This document shows, in pieces, positions 1 through 12,356 of a DNA stretch of 64,000 nt. The notes under the pieces were generated by a model, which saw only the letters and a program-made list of their open reading frames with translations, was not told the DNA's origin and did not search any database. Numbering within the stretch: position 1 is the first letter of the stretch; every line of letters starts with the position of its first letter. The position numbers were made by a program, and so were the translations under genes. This stretch comes from Salticus scenicus (lineage: Eukaryota; Arthropoda; Arachnida; Araneae; Salticidae): NCBI GenBank assembly GCA_963930645.1, contig OZ005661.1, forward strand, positions 237,885,861-237,949,860, given 5' to 3'.

Positions 1-395
1 TAAATACACTTTTAAGAAAAACCGACTATAGACATTAACAGTACTACATTCTTTAATGTATCCCAGAAAAGGAGCCACAGTAATTATATACATTAAAAAA
101 ATAATACATTTATTTATTTCATTATAACTCATTAATATTTCGATCTAATTTGATATCATTTGGATGATTACAGAATGTCATCCGAATTGTTTTGTGTTGT
201 CCAGTAAGTAAAACATTTATTCTACATACTCGAAAAGCCCCGTTTTGGGAACGAACCGAATTCTGAATGCAAGAAAAATTTTAAAATCAAACTCGAATGT
301 ACAAAACTCGGCCAGGTGCTGCTTGCGTGCTAATAGATCAAAGTTCGTAATGAAATCATTTTTAAATTTCTGAAATCAATGAAGGTAGGGAATCA
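1..395. other. gene-free AT-rich sequence
   Basis: No gene, RNA or clear repeat end is visible. The stretch is AT-rich with short ATAAA-type low-complexity tracts and leads into the repeat copy that starts near 396. Confidence 0.5.
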
Positions 396-1000
396 ATGAA
401 GGCCCCACTTCGCTGGTCACTATATTTAAAAGAAACTTTTTTCTATATCGCTTTATAAACAAAATAAATACATAAATAAAATAAAATAAAATGAATGAGT
501 AAATAAATTATGAAATTGCTCAAAATCCCATTTTCGTTCCCCGCTGCCTTCGGCAGCGGACCACTCATTCGCAGACTCTTTTGTGACTGTGCCAATTATC
601 TGTGACAATAACTTACCAGTGGGCTTCCATTTGGGTGCTTTTCAGATCACACTTTAGAAATGCACAGTATCGCAAAAAATTGAAGTAGCAATATCCCAGT
701 TACATATGAACAACACTATACGAGTTGTACATATATATTTTTTTTTTTTCACGTTATTTTCTATGTTTATTTGATTTATTCGATCATTCATAAAATGACA
801 ACAATTTCGCGGCAAATATAATACTACAATGTGCTATGATCGGTTACGTCTATCGCATGAGACAATTTTTGGGGTTATAATAGTAGTTGAGTTAGTTAAT
901 TGTAGTTGGCGTATAGAAAAATAAATAATTAAATATGTAAACCTGATTTTGGTAGAGCTTTAATATAAATTGGTCCCCTTGGTGACTTTTGAAATTCTAT
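396..1000 (+). mobile_element. partial copy of ACTAG/CTTCGCTGG repeat element
   Basis: This stretch aligns by eye, in the same orientation and about 710 bases upstream, with the copy that begins at 1110. Shared blocks include the CTTCGCTGGTCA head, the phrase CCAGTGGGCTTCCATTTGGG near 617, the block around 704-722, and GCTATGATCGGTTACGTCTA near 833. The first bases (ACTAG) are missing or mutated here. No coding capacity was recognised. It is probably a non-autonomous interspersed repeat; the superfamily is not established. Confidence 0.6.
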
Positions 1001-1109
1001 CGCCAGTTTAGACAAAAATGCATGCTTTATGTAATTAATTTTTCTGTTTCTTTCTTTTCTTTTTCCATACGTGTTCTTTATTTTCTGCTTTTCAATATTC
1101 TATAATTTA

Positions 1110-2420
1110 CTAGTAGGCTTTGCCCGCTTCGCTGGTCAGTAAATTTAAAGGAAACTCTTTTCTATATAGCTTTATAAAGTAAAATAAAATAAAATACTGA
1201 AATTGCTCAAAAGCTCGCTTCAGGTCCCTGATGTCTTCGGCAATGATTTGGTCATCCGCTAAAACTCGGGCGCTTGTCCCTATTACCTGCGACAATGCCA
1301 TACCAGTGGGCTTCCATTTAGGTGATTACTAGATAAGAGTTTCGAAATATATAGTATCGAAAAAATTGAAGTATCCCTTTTATATTTGAATCCCAGTTAC
1401 ATATGAACAACACTATACGTGGTTCACATAATATTTGCTTTTACGTTAGTTCCTATGTTTATTTTATTTATCCGATCAACCATAAAATGACAGCAATTTC
1501 ACGTCAAATATTACAATACGCTATGACCGGCTACGTCTGTCGCATGACACAATTATTTTTTTGTGGTTATATATATTTCATGGTTTGTAAACCTGATCAT
1601 AGTACAGCCTTAATATAGTTCTCTATGGCGACTTTTGAATTTTTGTCAACATTTCAGATTTAATCCCTTGTAACAATATGCTATGAGCACTATTTCTGCC
1701 ATATTTTAGACAACTAATATTTTTATGGTTATATATATTTCCCATTAAACATATTTCTATTTTTATTTATTTATTTAAATACTAATTTGAATTAATGAAA
1801 ACTTTCTGTTCGACAGCGTGCAAATGCAGTCAAACACAGAGGCTCATTCTTTGTTATGATAAATTAGCTTAGTGATTATTATATAAAAAAATAAATAAAT
1901 AGGTAAACATTATCGTGCTACACAACTTTATTATGCCGCTCCATTGTCGGCTTTTGAATCTTTGTCGCTATATTAGCGTTTTTTTTTTTTTTTTTTTTTT
2001 TTTGTATGAAAAGGGGAAGACTATTTTGCTAATAATTTTATCAGACACCTTTTTGTTTATACATAAGAATCCTTCATATTCTGTTTATATTTTTAATGGT
2101 TTTTAGGTTTAAAATAGTGCTTGCTGAAAAAATTTGCCATCTTTAAAACTGCATTTTTTCTATAAACTTTCTATAAAAATAAATCATTTATGTGACTATT
2201 ATATAGGTTTAATATTTTTTTTTTTCCTTTTGCAATACTTTATAATTTTTCTATATTTTTGATGCAATACTCAGATTAAAATGGCTGTTGCTATACTAAA
2301 CTTCTTGTCGAAAAACATTCGGAGTACTTCAACACCAAAATTAAAAAAATCGAGCAGGTGGATCTATTAATGAAACTGATAAAATAAAAATATGGTTCAT
2401 AGAGTTTAAATACTCTATTA
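1110..2420 (+). mobile_element. ACTAG/CTTCGCTGG element, longest plus copy
   Basis: The element starts ACTAGTAGGCTTTGCCCGCT and can be followed to about 2420 because an inverted copy (13890-15530) matches it in successive blocks. These are the head, GCATATTG/CAATATGC near 1676, the AAACATATTCT block, the 'caccttttTGT' block near 2047, GGCTGTTGCTA near 2283, and a tail around 2310-2405. Short open frames inside (for example 1403-1618) are not conserved in the other copies and are not annotated. Poly-T at 1979-2001 differs between copies. Confidence 0.65.
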
Positions 2421-4942
2421 AAAAAAAAAAAAAAAACTTTTAAAACACAAATTCTTAATGCATCGTATCACATACATTTTTTCGAAGTTAGAATAAAATT
2501 CAATTTGCAAAAAAAAAAAAAAAAAAAGTAACTTTTTTGTTTATTAATCAAAATTGATGAAATTTGAATTGCAAGTTGGTCTTGTGATGTACAGGCTGTA
2601 TATTACATGTTTATGTTCGTGAAAGAAAATTAAAAAAAAACTGTAATAAAAACTGTAATCTTTAATCCCACTTCAAAAACATGTGACTTAATGAATAGCA
2701 GAGGGTTTTTTTTTTCTCCATATAATTTTTTCTATACAATCTTTTGCTGTTGCCACCTAAAATTCATACATTAGTTAATTTTAAAAAATCTAGTTGTCCG
2801 CTCGATAAGCTGTTTAATCCGTCGGATTCACAAAAATTGTCCCTTTTAATTGGTTTCTTATTTGTAACGATACGGCTGATATTTCTAGATTAATTTCTAA
2901 TTTTTCTAATTTACTTTCCTCATTTTAAGTTTTTTTTTTTTTTTTTTTTTTTTTAAATTCTGTCGAAACAAAATTGGCAACAATTAAATTATGGATAAAA
3001 TTTAAAAGGCTAGTTTATCAGAAGTTAGAAGGTTATTATTTTCACATTTTAATTAATTAAAAGAAAACGCCTTTCCCTTACGTGACGATTTCCGTTAGTT
3101 AACTACTACCGCAACCCGTGTTAAGGAACTTCATTATAATAATTTTATTTGACTTATAGCGTTAGGTGAGAGACTCTTCCTCTCATTTGAATACACTACC
3201 TACGTTTATGAAGAATTCAATTCAGTATGAAATTTAAAAGTTTATTCCAAATTATTCAGACAACTTTCATCATCATCACTGCTTTAGTATTACTAATCTT
3301 TATCAGCATTTAAAGTGGCATATTCACATAAATCGCAAAATAACAACTTTGAATTTCATGCAATTATTCGTTGTTAAGCTATGAGGATAACTGATATACT
3401 CTCTCAAACCAAATGCTAAAAACATTATTTTAATATTCAAGAAACCTTAAAATTCGCAACTAAAAAAAGAAATTAACATTAAAAACAGATCTTCAAAACA
3501 TAATTTGTCTATTGTTTGGGCGTAAAAAATTGGATTTTATTGCTAAGCATTTTTCCGTACTATGTAATAAGTGTTTGCATAAATTACAATCTATTATACT
3601 GAATGTTTATACTTAACTTTGTATATCCCTGTATAGAGTTTATAAATTGTGTACACATCTAATTGTACATTCAAACATAATTCAATATGAAAAAGATGTA
3701 ACTCAACCTGAATTTGCACATCCAATAATTTCCAATTCTCGCCCAAATGTATCCGTATCTTTTTGAGTAGCCCTCTAAACAAATGATGAAAGATTTTATA
3801 TACAATATTTGACCACACATGTGATCTATTTAATTTATATTCGCTCTCTCTTTATTCAAACACTTTGTTCGATTTTTACAAAAATTTTAATATAAAACGC
3901 TCTTGTATGATACAGATTTAGAATACAAGTTTGGATTTCTTAAAAACTTTATTTTCGGATTTTTATATACCTTAAAGAACTTTTTTTCTGGATAAAAGTA
4001 GCCTGGAAGTGTGTAGCGTTTGGTCTGTGTGTGTGTCTATGTGTGTCTGACTGTTATCAGCATACCTCAAAAACAAATTATAGCAGAAAGTCTAAAATTC
4101 AATTTTAAACATCTGACTCAAAAAGAATATTTTCTGCCATATAGATGTAGGTTAGAGAAATAAAAAATTTAGCTTATTTTGTATGCTTAAGAAGCTATAT
4201 AAAACAAACAAATGATTAAGAAGCTATAAAGAATTAATGCTTAGTATTTTCTTCAAAATGCACTTATTAAAGCAAAACTTTTACAAATTACTGTTATATA
4301 TTTTAAAAAAAAGTAAATAAAAAAAATTAAAGTATACAACTCAGTTTATATGGTCTTAAATCCTTATTAAACATATTAATGTATACAACGGGTGATAGAT
4401 AGAACTACTATTACTCACGATCTGTGATTTTCCACATGTTTACATCTTAATATCTACTATTTAATATTACAATAGTTTCATTTGAAAATATTCATTGTGA
4501 GAGGTTAAAATATAATTTTGTGTTGCGTAGAATCATGGAGAGAAATATGTTGTACGACATACTAATTTTATTAAGTTTTTCCATGAATATGATTAATAAT
4601 AAAAATTATAATTTGACCGTTGTTACCTAATATATTTTGACCATTGTTACTTAACTACTGTAGACCAGTGTTATTATTGGATTTTCATTTTTATAAATAA
4701 TTTATTCGAATTCTTCTCTTCACATTTCATTCTTTGTTTTATTTCTTTTCTATTCTATTTTTTTTTTTTTTTTTGTCTTGATTGAACTCCCATTTATGTT
4801 TAATATCGATTAAAATATATACTATATACATTTTCAACGAAAATTAATTTCTTAAGTTATAAAATTTTTAACTAAAATAAAAAAAAAAAAAAAAAAAAAA
4901 AAAACTGTTAAACAAATAATATAATATTCAATTAAACAACTA
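2421..4942. other. gene-free; faint homology to 62850-63090
   Basis: No gene recognised. Poly-A/poly-T tracts occur near 2420, 2511, 2936 and 4881. The segment 3196-3440 shares word blocks in the same order with 62845-63090 (for example AATTTAAAAGTTTATT followed by AATTATTCAGACA), so it is probably an old copy of the receptor-flanking repeat DNA. A (GT)n tract near 4024-4050 followed by CATACCTCAAAAACAAA resembles 56650-56710 and may be a decayed F4-type element. Confidence 0.4.
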
Positions 4943-5100
4943 CACTGTAAAAAACTTGCTTTTTTTTGCTTCCAGAAATTCTCTGTAATTTGAGAAAATA
5001 TGTTCAGACAACGTAATTTTTTCTTAAATTAAGCGTATTTTCTCAAATTCCAGAGAATTTCAGAAAAAAAGGAAGCAAGAAAGGAAATTTTTTTACAATG
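4943..5100. mobile_element. 158-bp hairpin MITE, CACTGTAAAAAA ends
   Basis: The whole segment is one imperfect inverted repeat. It starts CACTGTAAAAAACTTGCTT and ends as the complement of CATTGTAAAAAAATTTCC. The arms then continue inward through GCTTCC and AATTTGAGAAAATA. It is flanked on both sides by TA, which could be a TA target duplication. It has no coding capacity. A related CACTGTAAAAAA start is seen at 15156. Confidence 0.75.
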
Positions 5101-6532
5101 TAAAAAAATAATTTATTATACACAAATCTCGTTTTGTGAAATTTGAAAATATTAAGAAATTAATTTACGTCTGATACGCTATCACCCAAAAGTAAACAGG
5201 AAAAAAGCATTATGGTATAGAAATCATACACTGTTCGTTTACAGGACTACACAAAAGAAATAGATTATAGTGCGAGAATGCTTGAAAATAGATTGAAGTG
5301 TAGTTCAGGTTGTGCCGTGTGCTATTAATATAGGATTATATTTATTTACACCATGGGATGTATACATTTCCTTTAGAAGATATACAGGGCTGCCACTATT
5401 TAAGCCATAACATTTTTTTTTATTATTATTTTTATTGTTAGTGGAAGTGCTGTACTATAATATTTTACCATGTCTAGGAAAGCTGCTCAGAAATTGAAAT
5501 TAATTCCTCATAGACATATGGTAAATAATGTATTTTTTTAAGCTAAATATTGATCACTTGGTTTTTGTATATTTACCCGTTTTGAGGTTTCCTGAATATT
5601 GAAGTCAAGTTTTTAACATTTGATCTCTGTCTGTGTCTCTTAGAGTAAATCAAAAATAAATGATTTGAGGAGATCCAAATGTTGTATTCTGAAGTTAATA
5701 AGTTAGTTATCAGAAAGGTTTTTTTCAAGATTGATAATTTTCAAGAACGTTTCGTATGAAAGTTGCCTGAATAACTTTAAATGAACCTTTGAATTTAATA
5801 ACAGATTTGAATTCTATATAAATGTAGGTAAGCTACCCTCACATAGAATTAATTGTCAAATAAAGTTTCCGAAGCCTAATTTGAATTGTTTCAACATAGT
5901 TTTATGCAACAGTTTTTTATGTTAATATCTCTATTTTTTCTCTAATAACGTATTCAAAATATTAAATTTCAGGGTAAGAGAAAGTTGTGTGAGTGACACA
6001 CCGGAATGTTTTAATGACATTAAAAAATATGTAATTGTTCTGCAGTTGAAAGATCATATTTCACAAAACACTTTGACCTAACATGACAAACATTGCATAT
6101 ATCACTTACATTAACCATTTAATAAATCTCAGTGCGTGTCCATTAGCTCAAAATACTCAAATTACTAGTCACCAAAATTGTTGTTATGTGCATGTTTCTA
6201 TGAAATTACATGTTATTGGTATAGTATTCGATAAAGGTCATTTTAAAAAAATGTAATAGCAACAAAACAACAAGATATTATATTCGAAATATTGTATGAA
6301 CTAAAACATATTTCAAAACAAATTGCCTTGTTAACACAACATATTTAAAAACAAACTAATGAATCTGTTTCATGAATTAGTCATAATGCATAGAAACGGT
6401 TGCTAGGGGAATTTTACTAAAGAAGAGTTAGAATGTCCCTAATATTTCTACCCACGTGCTCCGAACTCTATCACAGTCAGTGCACAATTCACTACTGTTT
6501 ATTTATTATATATATATATGTGTGTATATTTA
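5101..6532. other. gene-free AT-rich stretch
   Basis: No gene, RNA or element ends recognised. The longest visible start (near 5470) opens only a short frame and has no family resemblance. A TA/GT microsatellite near 6507-6528 abuts the next element. Confidence 0.4.
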
Positions 6533-7609
6533 CAGGGCGCGAAATTTCCGCTCGCCAGCTCGCCATTGGCGAGTGGAATTTTTACTCTGGCGAGTGAAAA
6601 TTTGGTCTCGTTATAGATAGAATTCTTACACGATACGATGACAGAAAACATTATTTTTATAGATTTAAATATGGCAAAATCTTGTCTTCATATAACCTCA
6701 TAAAACCTCTCCTTTTTAGATTCTCGGAGAGCCGAGTCTGTGTGTGCGTTGCCCTAGATCATTCCAGCATGGTAAAGGAAAAATGCTTAGTGCATACCAT
6801 TGAGTACATACATAAAAGTTTTTATCTCTTCGGCAGTTTCGTTTTTCCAACTGTTATTTCTCCAAGCAGAGTGACAATAGAAGAGCAGAGAGCCTCTTTG
6901 CCCGTCGCCCACTATCCGAGAGAAGAGACACGCGGAATTTGCCTATGCGATATTGTCACATGAAAATGAGCCCGAGCCCTTTTAAAGTTACTGCCTATGT
7001 TTATTTTGTTAAATAACGATTAAAAAAAAAAAAAAAAGTTTATATTTTCCCGTTTTTTACTGAAACGCCAATGATTTGCACTTGTAATGATTTGTAAGCA
7101 ATGATTTTATCGAAAAAGTTATTCCGAAATGGATATTTCAAATGACTGAACAAGTTATACACATCGACATTCCGTCTGATTACAACAATAAAATGGACGA
7201 AAAAGACATTTCTAATATAAAAAGTTAAGTAAATAAGTAGATAAATAAGGAAGCTTAATCTTTTATAATAAAAAGATTTTCAGAGGATAGTGTTTGTCAA
7301 AGAATTATTTTTCTTTCTTTTTTTCTTTAACGACTCTTTGCATTTATGTTATTAGATATTTTAATATTTTTCAAATCTCAAATACAATACATTATAATGA
7401 TTTTTAATTATAGATGATTATGAAACGTGGGGATATATGACACACTTTTAATATATATAATTTTAGACATATTTGTAAAAACCTATCAAATAGTTAAAAA
7501 AATAAAAAACCCAAAATGCATTAAAAAAGAAAAAAGAATGACAACCCTATTTTGTGGCGAGTAAAACCTTTTTTCGGCGAGTTAACCTGAGTTGAAATTT
7601 CGGGCCCTG
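6533..7609. mobile_element. hAT-like non-autonomous element, CAGGGCCCG ends, copy 1
   Basis: It begins CAGGGCGCGAAATTTCC and ends GGAAATTTCG-like as GAAATTTCGGGCCCTG, so the terminal 16 bases are inverted repeats. Subterminal GGCGAGT/ACTCGCC motifs repeat at both ends. CAGGG termini are common in hAT elements. The 8-bp target duplication cannot be read because the insertion lies in a TA/GT microsatellite. A second copy in opposite orientation lies at 31518-33195. The 93-codon frame at 6682-6963 inside it is not preserved there and is not called a gene. Confidence 0.75.
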
Positions 7610-7834
7610 TGTATATATATATATATATAATTTACTATTATTATATTTTTTTTATTTAAACAGTTTTATTTAAAAAAAATTATATACTTTAGACAAAATT
7701 AAAATAAGAAAAATTATTATAATTAAATTATTGCATGTTTCTTTATTATACAAAGTACCGACTGCAATAAAAATAGACCTTATAAATTTAAAGATGGTTT
7801 ATATACATACATATATACAGGTAGAATTCATTGC

Positions 7835-8549
7835 TAAAATGAAAATTTAATAGAATCGCCTGAACAAATCCGTTAAGTTTAAGAGAAACAATCTAACTTC
7901 CGGTCAAAATTTCCATGGTTTACTTACCTCATAGCGGTCAGCCTTGAAAATAGAGAACAAATTTCAGCAGTTTATTACCCCATACACTTCAGAATGAAAT
8001 AGGTGCTAAAATGTACAGAATAATATGCTCTACAAAATGGCATAGGACTGCCTGGTCAAAACTGTCAAGAAATAGTGGTCACCATCGAAGACAGCTACCA
8101 AATTTAGCGGTTTTCTTACTCCACGCACTTAAAGCCGGAACCGGCGCTAAATGTCCAGAACTTACATGCTGTTTAAAATGGCATAGGATTGACTTTTCCG
8201 TACCGTCAAAAAACAGAGATCAGCTTAAAAAAAAAAAAAAAAAAAAAAAGAGGAATTTTAAAACTAAGTGCAAGAAAAGTGTATAATATTAAAAAAGAGA
8301 ATATTCTTGTAATTTGGGTTAAAAACCTTTTAAAATTAGTAGTTTTTTCGATACTGGCCGCTATTTCTTGACGGATCTGACGAGGCAACCCTATACCATT
8401 TTAAAATGACATCCCGACTTTACATTCCTGGCACAACTTTTATCTTTTATATATGCATTATATCATCTTGATTTTCTTTTCTTTTCTTTTTTTTTTTTAC
8501 ACATGTCATATTTCTTGCACTTTGTGTTAAAAACCTTTAAAATTCGCTA

Positions 8550-8584
<35 letters not shown>

Positions 8585-8815
8585 GGTTTTAACCAGGACA
8601 CCTTATGCCATTTTGTACAGCACATTATTCTCTGTATTTTAGCAGCGGTTTCATGTTTAAGTTAGTGAGGTAAATAAACCGCTAAAATTCCCTGACTATT
8701 TTTGAGACTAATAATATCGCATGAATAATCCATTATATGTTTGACCAGAAGTGAGTTTTTTTCTCTAAAACTTTACAGCTTTGTCCAGGCAACCCTATCA
8801 GATTTTCATTGTGAC
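7835..8815. mobile_element. foldback element with long inverted arms
   Basis: The left arm (AAAATGAAAATTTAATAGAATC at its start, given here over 20 bases of 7836-7857 only in part) pairs with the right arm ending near 8812, sharing CTGATAGGGTTGCCTGG-type blocks. Further in, GTACAGAATAATATGCTCTA at 8009 pairs with the complement at 8620-8645. The motif AAAATGGCATAGG recurs four times in alternating orientation (8035, 8177, complements at 8396 and 8610). No coding capacity. Poly-A at 8226 and poly-T at 8548 break the arms. Confidence 0.65.
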
Positions 8816-8892
8816 AGTATAAAAAAATCAGGTTTCAATTTATAAGGTCGACTTTTTTTCAATCGCTGCTTGGTCTAATAAGATATCTACAC

Positions 8893-9310
8893 TATCTACC
8901 AATAAGTATTTGGACACATTCGAATTTAGATGTTTTGTCAAATATCTATAAAAGTTCTTTAGGAATAATCTTGAAACATTGGTAGTGTAAAGAACATGTT
9001 ATACCGCATATATTTCAGCAAAAGTTGTGTCCTGAAGCGGAAATGGAGACCAGCAGAAAAATATAACAAAAATCAAAATGTTTTGAATCACCCTGTAAAA
9101 AATAATGATTTAAATCCATTTTTTGCTGCAGCATATGATTAAGAGGATTCTTCTCAGTATTTGTATAATTTTTTATGAGACTGCTACATATATTTAATGA
9201 TGAAACTTTTTCCTTAATTGTAAAAATGAATTTCACTTTTCAAATTACAATACGTAGGGCATTAGATCCAGTACAAAGCCACTTTTAGAAAATTTTGTAA
9301 TCTGCATTAG
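8893..9310. repeat. Tc1-like arm, first copy
   Basis: It starts CTACCAATAAGTATTTGGAC, which resembles Tc1/Tc3-type terminal repeats, and is repeated in the same orientation at 9787-10190. Shared blocks run in order: TCAAATATCTATAAAAGTTC, AGAACATGTTATACC, GTTGTGTCCTGAAG, TCACCCTGT and TTTTTAGAAAAT. No transposase frame remains. Confidence 0.55.
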
Positions 9311-9544
9311 ACACAGCATACAGCAATCAGAATACATGAATGTAAAATATCTTACGAAATATGAGCATTTTTAGTAAATAATTTTTAACTACGCATGCGC
9401 TAGCTTTTTTAAAATTTTCATTTGCATAATTTAATAGCCCAAAGAATTTAACAACTTATATGAAAACTCCAAACAAATATTATGTAAATTAAATATATAT
9501 ATATATATATATGAGAGAGACAGAATGAGCAGAATTTTAGTTCT

Positions 9545-9757
9545 CTGTAGGTTTTAGCTGTAGGTCCTAGGCCTGAGGGGGAATGCCCTCAATTGGGGTC
9601 TTTCTAAGGAGGCCTAGCCCGTATTTACGCAAGTTTCGGAGAAAACCATGGAAAACTCCGAACGGCTAGGCCGACAGAACGACCTGGGATCGTACCCGGC
9701 ACCTCACGTCTACCAGCTTTGAGCGCAGAACCGCTCGGCCGCTGGTATATTAGCTAT
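9545..9757 (-). mobile_element. tRNA-derived SINE, copy 1
   Basis: Read on the minus strand, it starts with GCGGCCGAGCGGTTCTGCGC, a leucine/serine-like box A, followed by CCGGGTACGATCCC, a box B. Next come TAGCCGTTCGGAGTTTTCC and a conserved body through AAATACGGGCTAGGCC and GGGCATTCCCC to about 9545. Related copies are at 32345-32551, 57880-58112 and, partial, 29585-29690. It lies between two Tc1-like arms. Confidence 0.8.
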
Positions 9758-9786
9758 AATTAAAATATGTTACCTAATGAACATGC

Positions 9787-10190
9787 ACTAACCACCCATA
9801 AGTATTCGGACGCTTCCGAATTTAGACGTTCTGTCAAATATCTAGAAAAGTTCTTTAGGAACCATCTTAAAACTTTGCTAGTGGGAAGAACATGTTATAC
9901 CTTATATATTTCAGCAAACGTTGTGTCCTGAAGAGAAAAGGGGACGAGTAAAAAATGCTTTGGGTCACCCTGTGAAAAGTAATGCTTTAAAACCGTTTCG
10001 GCTGTAGTTTAGCTTGTGATTACCAAGATTTTCCTCGTTATCTGTATAAATTTTTATAAGGCTACCACATATATCCATGGAGATATAACGATTTTTAAAT
10101 GCAAAAAAATTTCTACATTAGAGCAATTTAAGCATAGAGCAAAGACATTTTTAGAAAATTATTAGTGCAATTAACATTACAGAATTAGAC
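9787..10190. repeat. Tc1-like arm, second copy
   Basis: Direct repeat of 8893-9310, starting CACCCATAAGTATTCGGACG. The two arms are in the same rather than inverted orientation, so they are either two separate insertions or a local duplication split by the SINE at 9545. Confidence 0.55.
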
Positions 10191-10329
10191 GTTTCTGGGA
10201 CACATTTCATATTTCTATTTATGGCAAGACAAAAATTCATTACAAAAAAAGTGTAGGCAACAGAAAAAAGTACAAGTATTTGGAGAGGCTTTAAATTATA
10301 AGTACTAGATTTTTTTTTCTTTTCTTTCT

Positions 10330-10360
<31 letters not shown>

Positions 10361-11279
10361 CAAACAATTACTCCAAAAATTTCATTGCCAAATACTGACA
10401 AAAATTCAAAAGTTGCCAAGGGGGTCATATATAAAAAAGTTGTAACTTAAAATGGTCTGAATATTATAAATTTCTTTCTATTCTAAAAGCTATATAAAAC
10501 AATTTAAAGAGGAAAAAAATATATCTGGTATTAAATATTATGTATTTCAATTTCACATTAAATATGGAAATTTCTATAACATTTTCTGCTATTGTCTTGG
10601 GTTCTACACTGCTAATATTTATATTCAGCGAAAAACCTCTCAGGGATATTAATAAGTGACGTGAACTGGGGGATGGTGAGCGGAGCCCCCTAGTAATTGC
10701 TAATTAAAAATCTCATTCCACTCTGCTGTCTGCAGCTTGAAAAAAAAATGTTTAATTAAATTTAATAACTTTATTTATGTTTTTAAAAAAAATAAATAAA
10801 TAAATAAAAAGTTTAAATAAGATGAAAAGTTAAATAAATAAGTAAAATTAATTAACCAACAAAATTAAATAAATAAGCAATTAAATAAAAGTAAATAATA
10901 ACGTAAAAATAAATAAAATAAATAAATATATGGTCTTTAAATAAAAATAAAATAAAAATGTATAAACTAATTATTTTAAAATCCTTTTTTCTCCATTTTT
11001 TTCCTCTCTTCTATCCTGTTTTTTAATTGTGTCCCTTTTTTGTTTGGTTTTGCATGCTGCTACCTACTGGTTAGTTGTGTTACTCCCGCTTTGGGTTTCA
11101 CCCTGCTTTCAATTTTGCTTTTGCCTCCAAATTTGTAGTAGCACGTGCTTTCAACTGACGAAAATGGCTCTTTTTTTCAAAACTGTCAGTGCTTTCATTA
11201 ATTTTATGTTGTGTAACGAAGTTTATAATTTTAAATATTGGTTGCACACCAACTCATTAATTTAGTATTGGATTTTTTA
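10191..11279. other. gene-free; small hairpin repeat end near 10655
   Basis: No gene recognised. A T-run lies at about 10318-10357. At 10655-10685 the sequence CTGGGGGATGGTGAGCGGAG followed by CCCCCTAGT forms a G5/C5 hairpin ending in the complement of ACTAG. It probably marks the end of another ACTAG-type element. ATAAA low-complexity DNA fills 10780-10950. The 78-codon frame at 11029-11265 has no family resemblance. Confidence 0.4.
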
Positions 11280-12029
11280 ACCATTTTCTTAAAGTTACTG
11301 TAAATATTTTTAGGTTATTTCGACTGGAAAATATCATTTTCAAAAAGCTGGACAATAAAGTTACATAAATCATCATCTAAAAAGTATATTGTAGCGTAAA
11401 AATTTCAAACTTTGTAATTTTTTCATTAGAAACTTTTTACAAGTTTATATATTTGTAATAAAAATTTTGTATTCTCTCATATTATTTCCCATGTTTCATC
11501 TGTGTATTCTAAATTTCTGAAGGTTTGTTCTTTTATCTTTGTAAGATGTGGGGAACTATTCTGCATTTTAGTAATTACTAGAACTCTTTGAAAACTTCTA
11601 AATGTCTCTACCCTGATATGCTTCGAAAGTCTTTTACATATAGCGTTTAAAAAAAAAAAAAAAAAAAAAGTGAACTGATAATCAATATTTTACATAAAGC
11701 ATGCTTTGTTGTTTATAAAAAAATATGTTTATTTATTTATTTATTTATTTTGCTTACTGCAGCCTAAAAGTGTTTAAATGTAACAATAAAAGTTTTTGCC
11801 TATAGACATAACGTATCTGAATATTTTCAGTGTTCCTCTACATGAACTGTTTGTCCGATTTCAATAAAAAAAATTTCAGTAATATACTCTAAATGATTTA
11901 ATTTAGAACGCTGAATTTGGAATTTACATTAATATTTGATTTTCAATTATAAAGAAATTGTCTCAAAGACATACACAAAGACCAATTCTAAAAATTCTGA
12001 TTTTCGAATTGGGGGAAATTCATAATCTT

Positions 12030-12356
12030 TATATATATATAAGGCAATGTTTGTGTCTGTGTGTGGAATGTTTCGCAAAGACGGTAGCTCAGACAATCAC
12101 GTGTTTCGACAGGAAGGTGCCCTCCAAGGGGTCCTTGTGCACCTCGAAGCCCGATTTTAGAATTTTTGATTTGTTTTCTTTTAATTAATTAAAATATGAA
12201 AATATTAACTTCATAATAGCTTTAAATATAGCCATTAAAGTTTTATCCTTAATTTAATTGTTGCCAAAAAAATTTACGAGTTCCTTTTTTTTTTTTTCGA
12301 TGGGAAAATAAATACGTTAACCACTTAAACGTGAACAATAAAAAAAATAAAAATAA
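12030..12356. other. left part of the DNA unique to copy A
   Basis: Copy B continues straight from the 12030 position to the 15535 position, so everything between was inserted or retained only here. The block 12040-12170 is GC-richer and contains TGTGTCTGTGTGTGGAATG. It looks like a repeat end, but no second copy is present in the window. Confidence 0.4.

Noticed and set aside
3594..3818. Possible receptor remnant on the minus strand
   Set aside because: The translation shows none of the receptor landmarks (ISFMI, TM1, FKQNS, SFLAIP).
6682..6963. 93-codon open frame
   Set aside because: It lies within a non-autonomous hAT-like element and is not preserved in the second copy.
8011..8286. 91-codon frame with lysine tract
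   Set aside because: It is a translation of the foldback element arm and a poly-A run; the opposite arm shows no equivalent frame.
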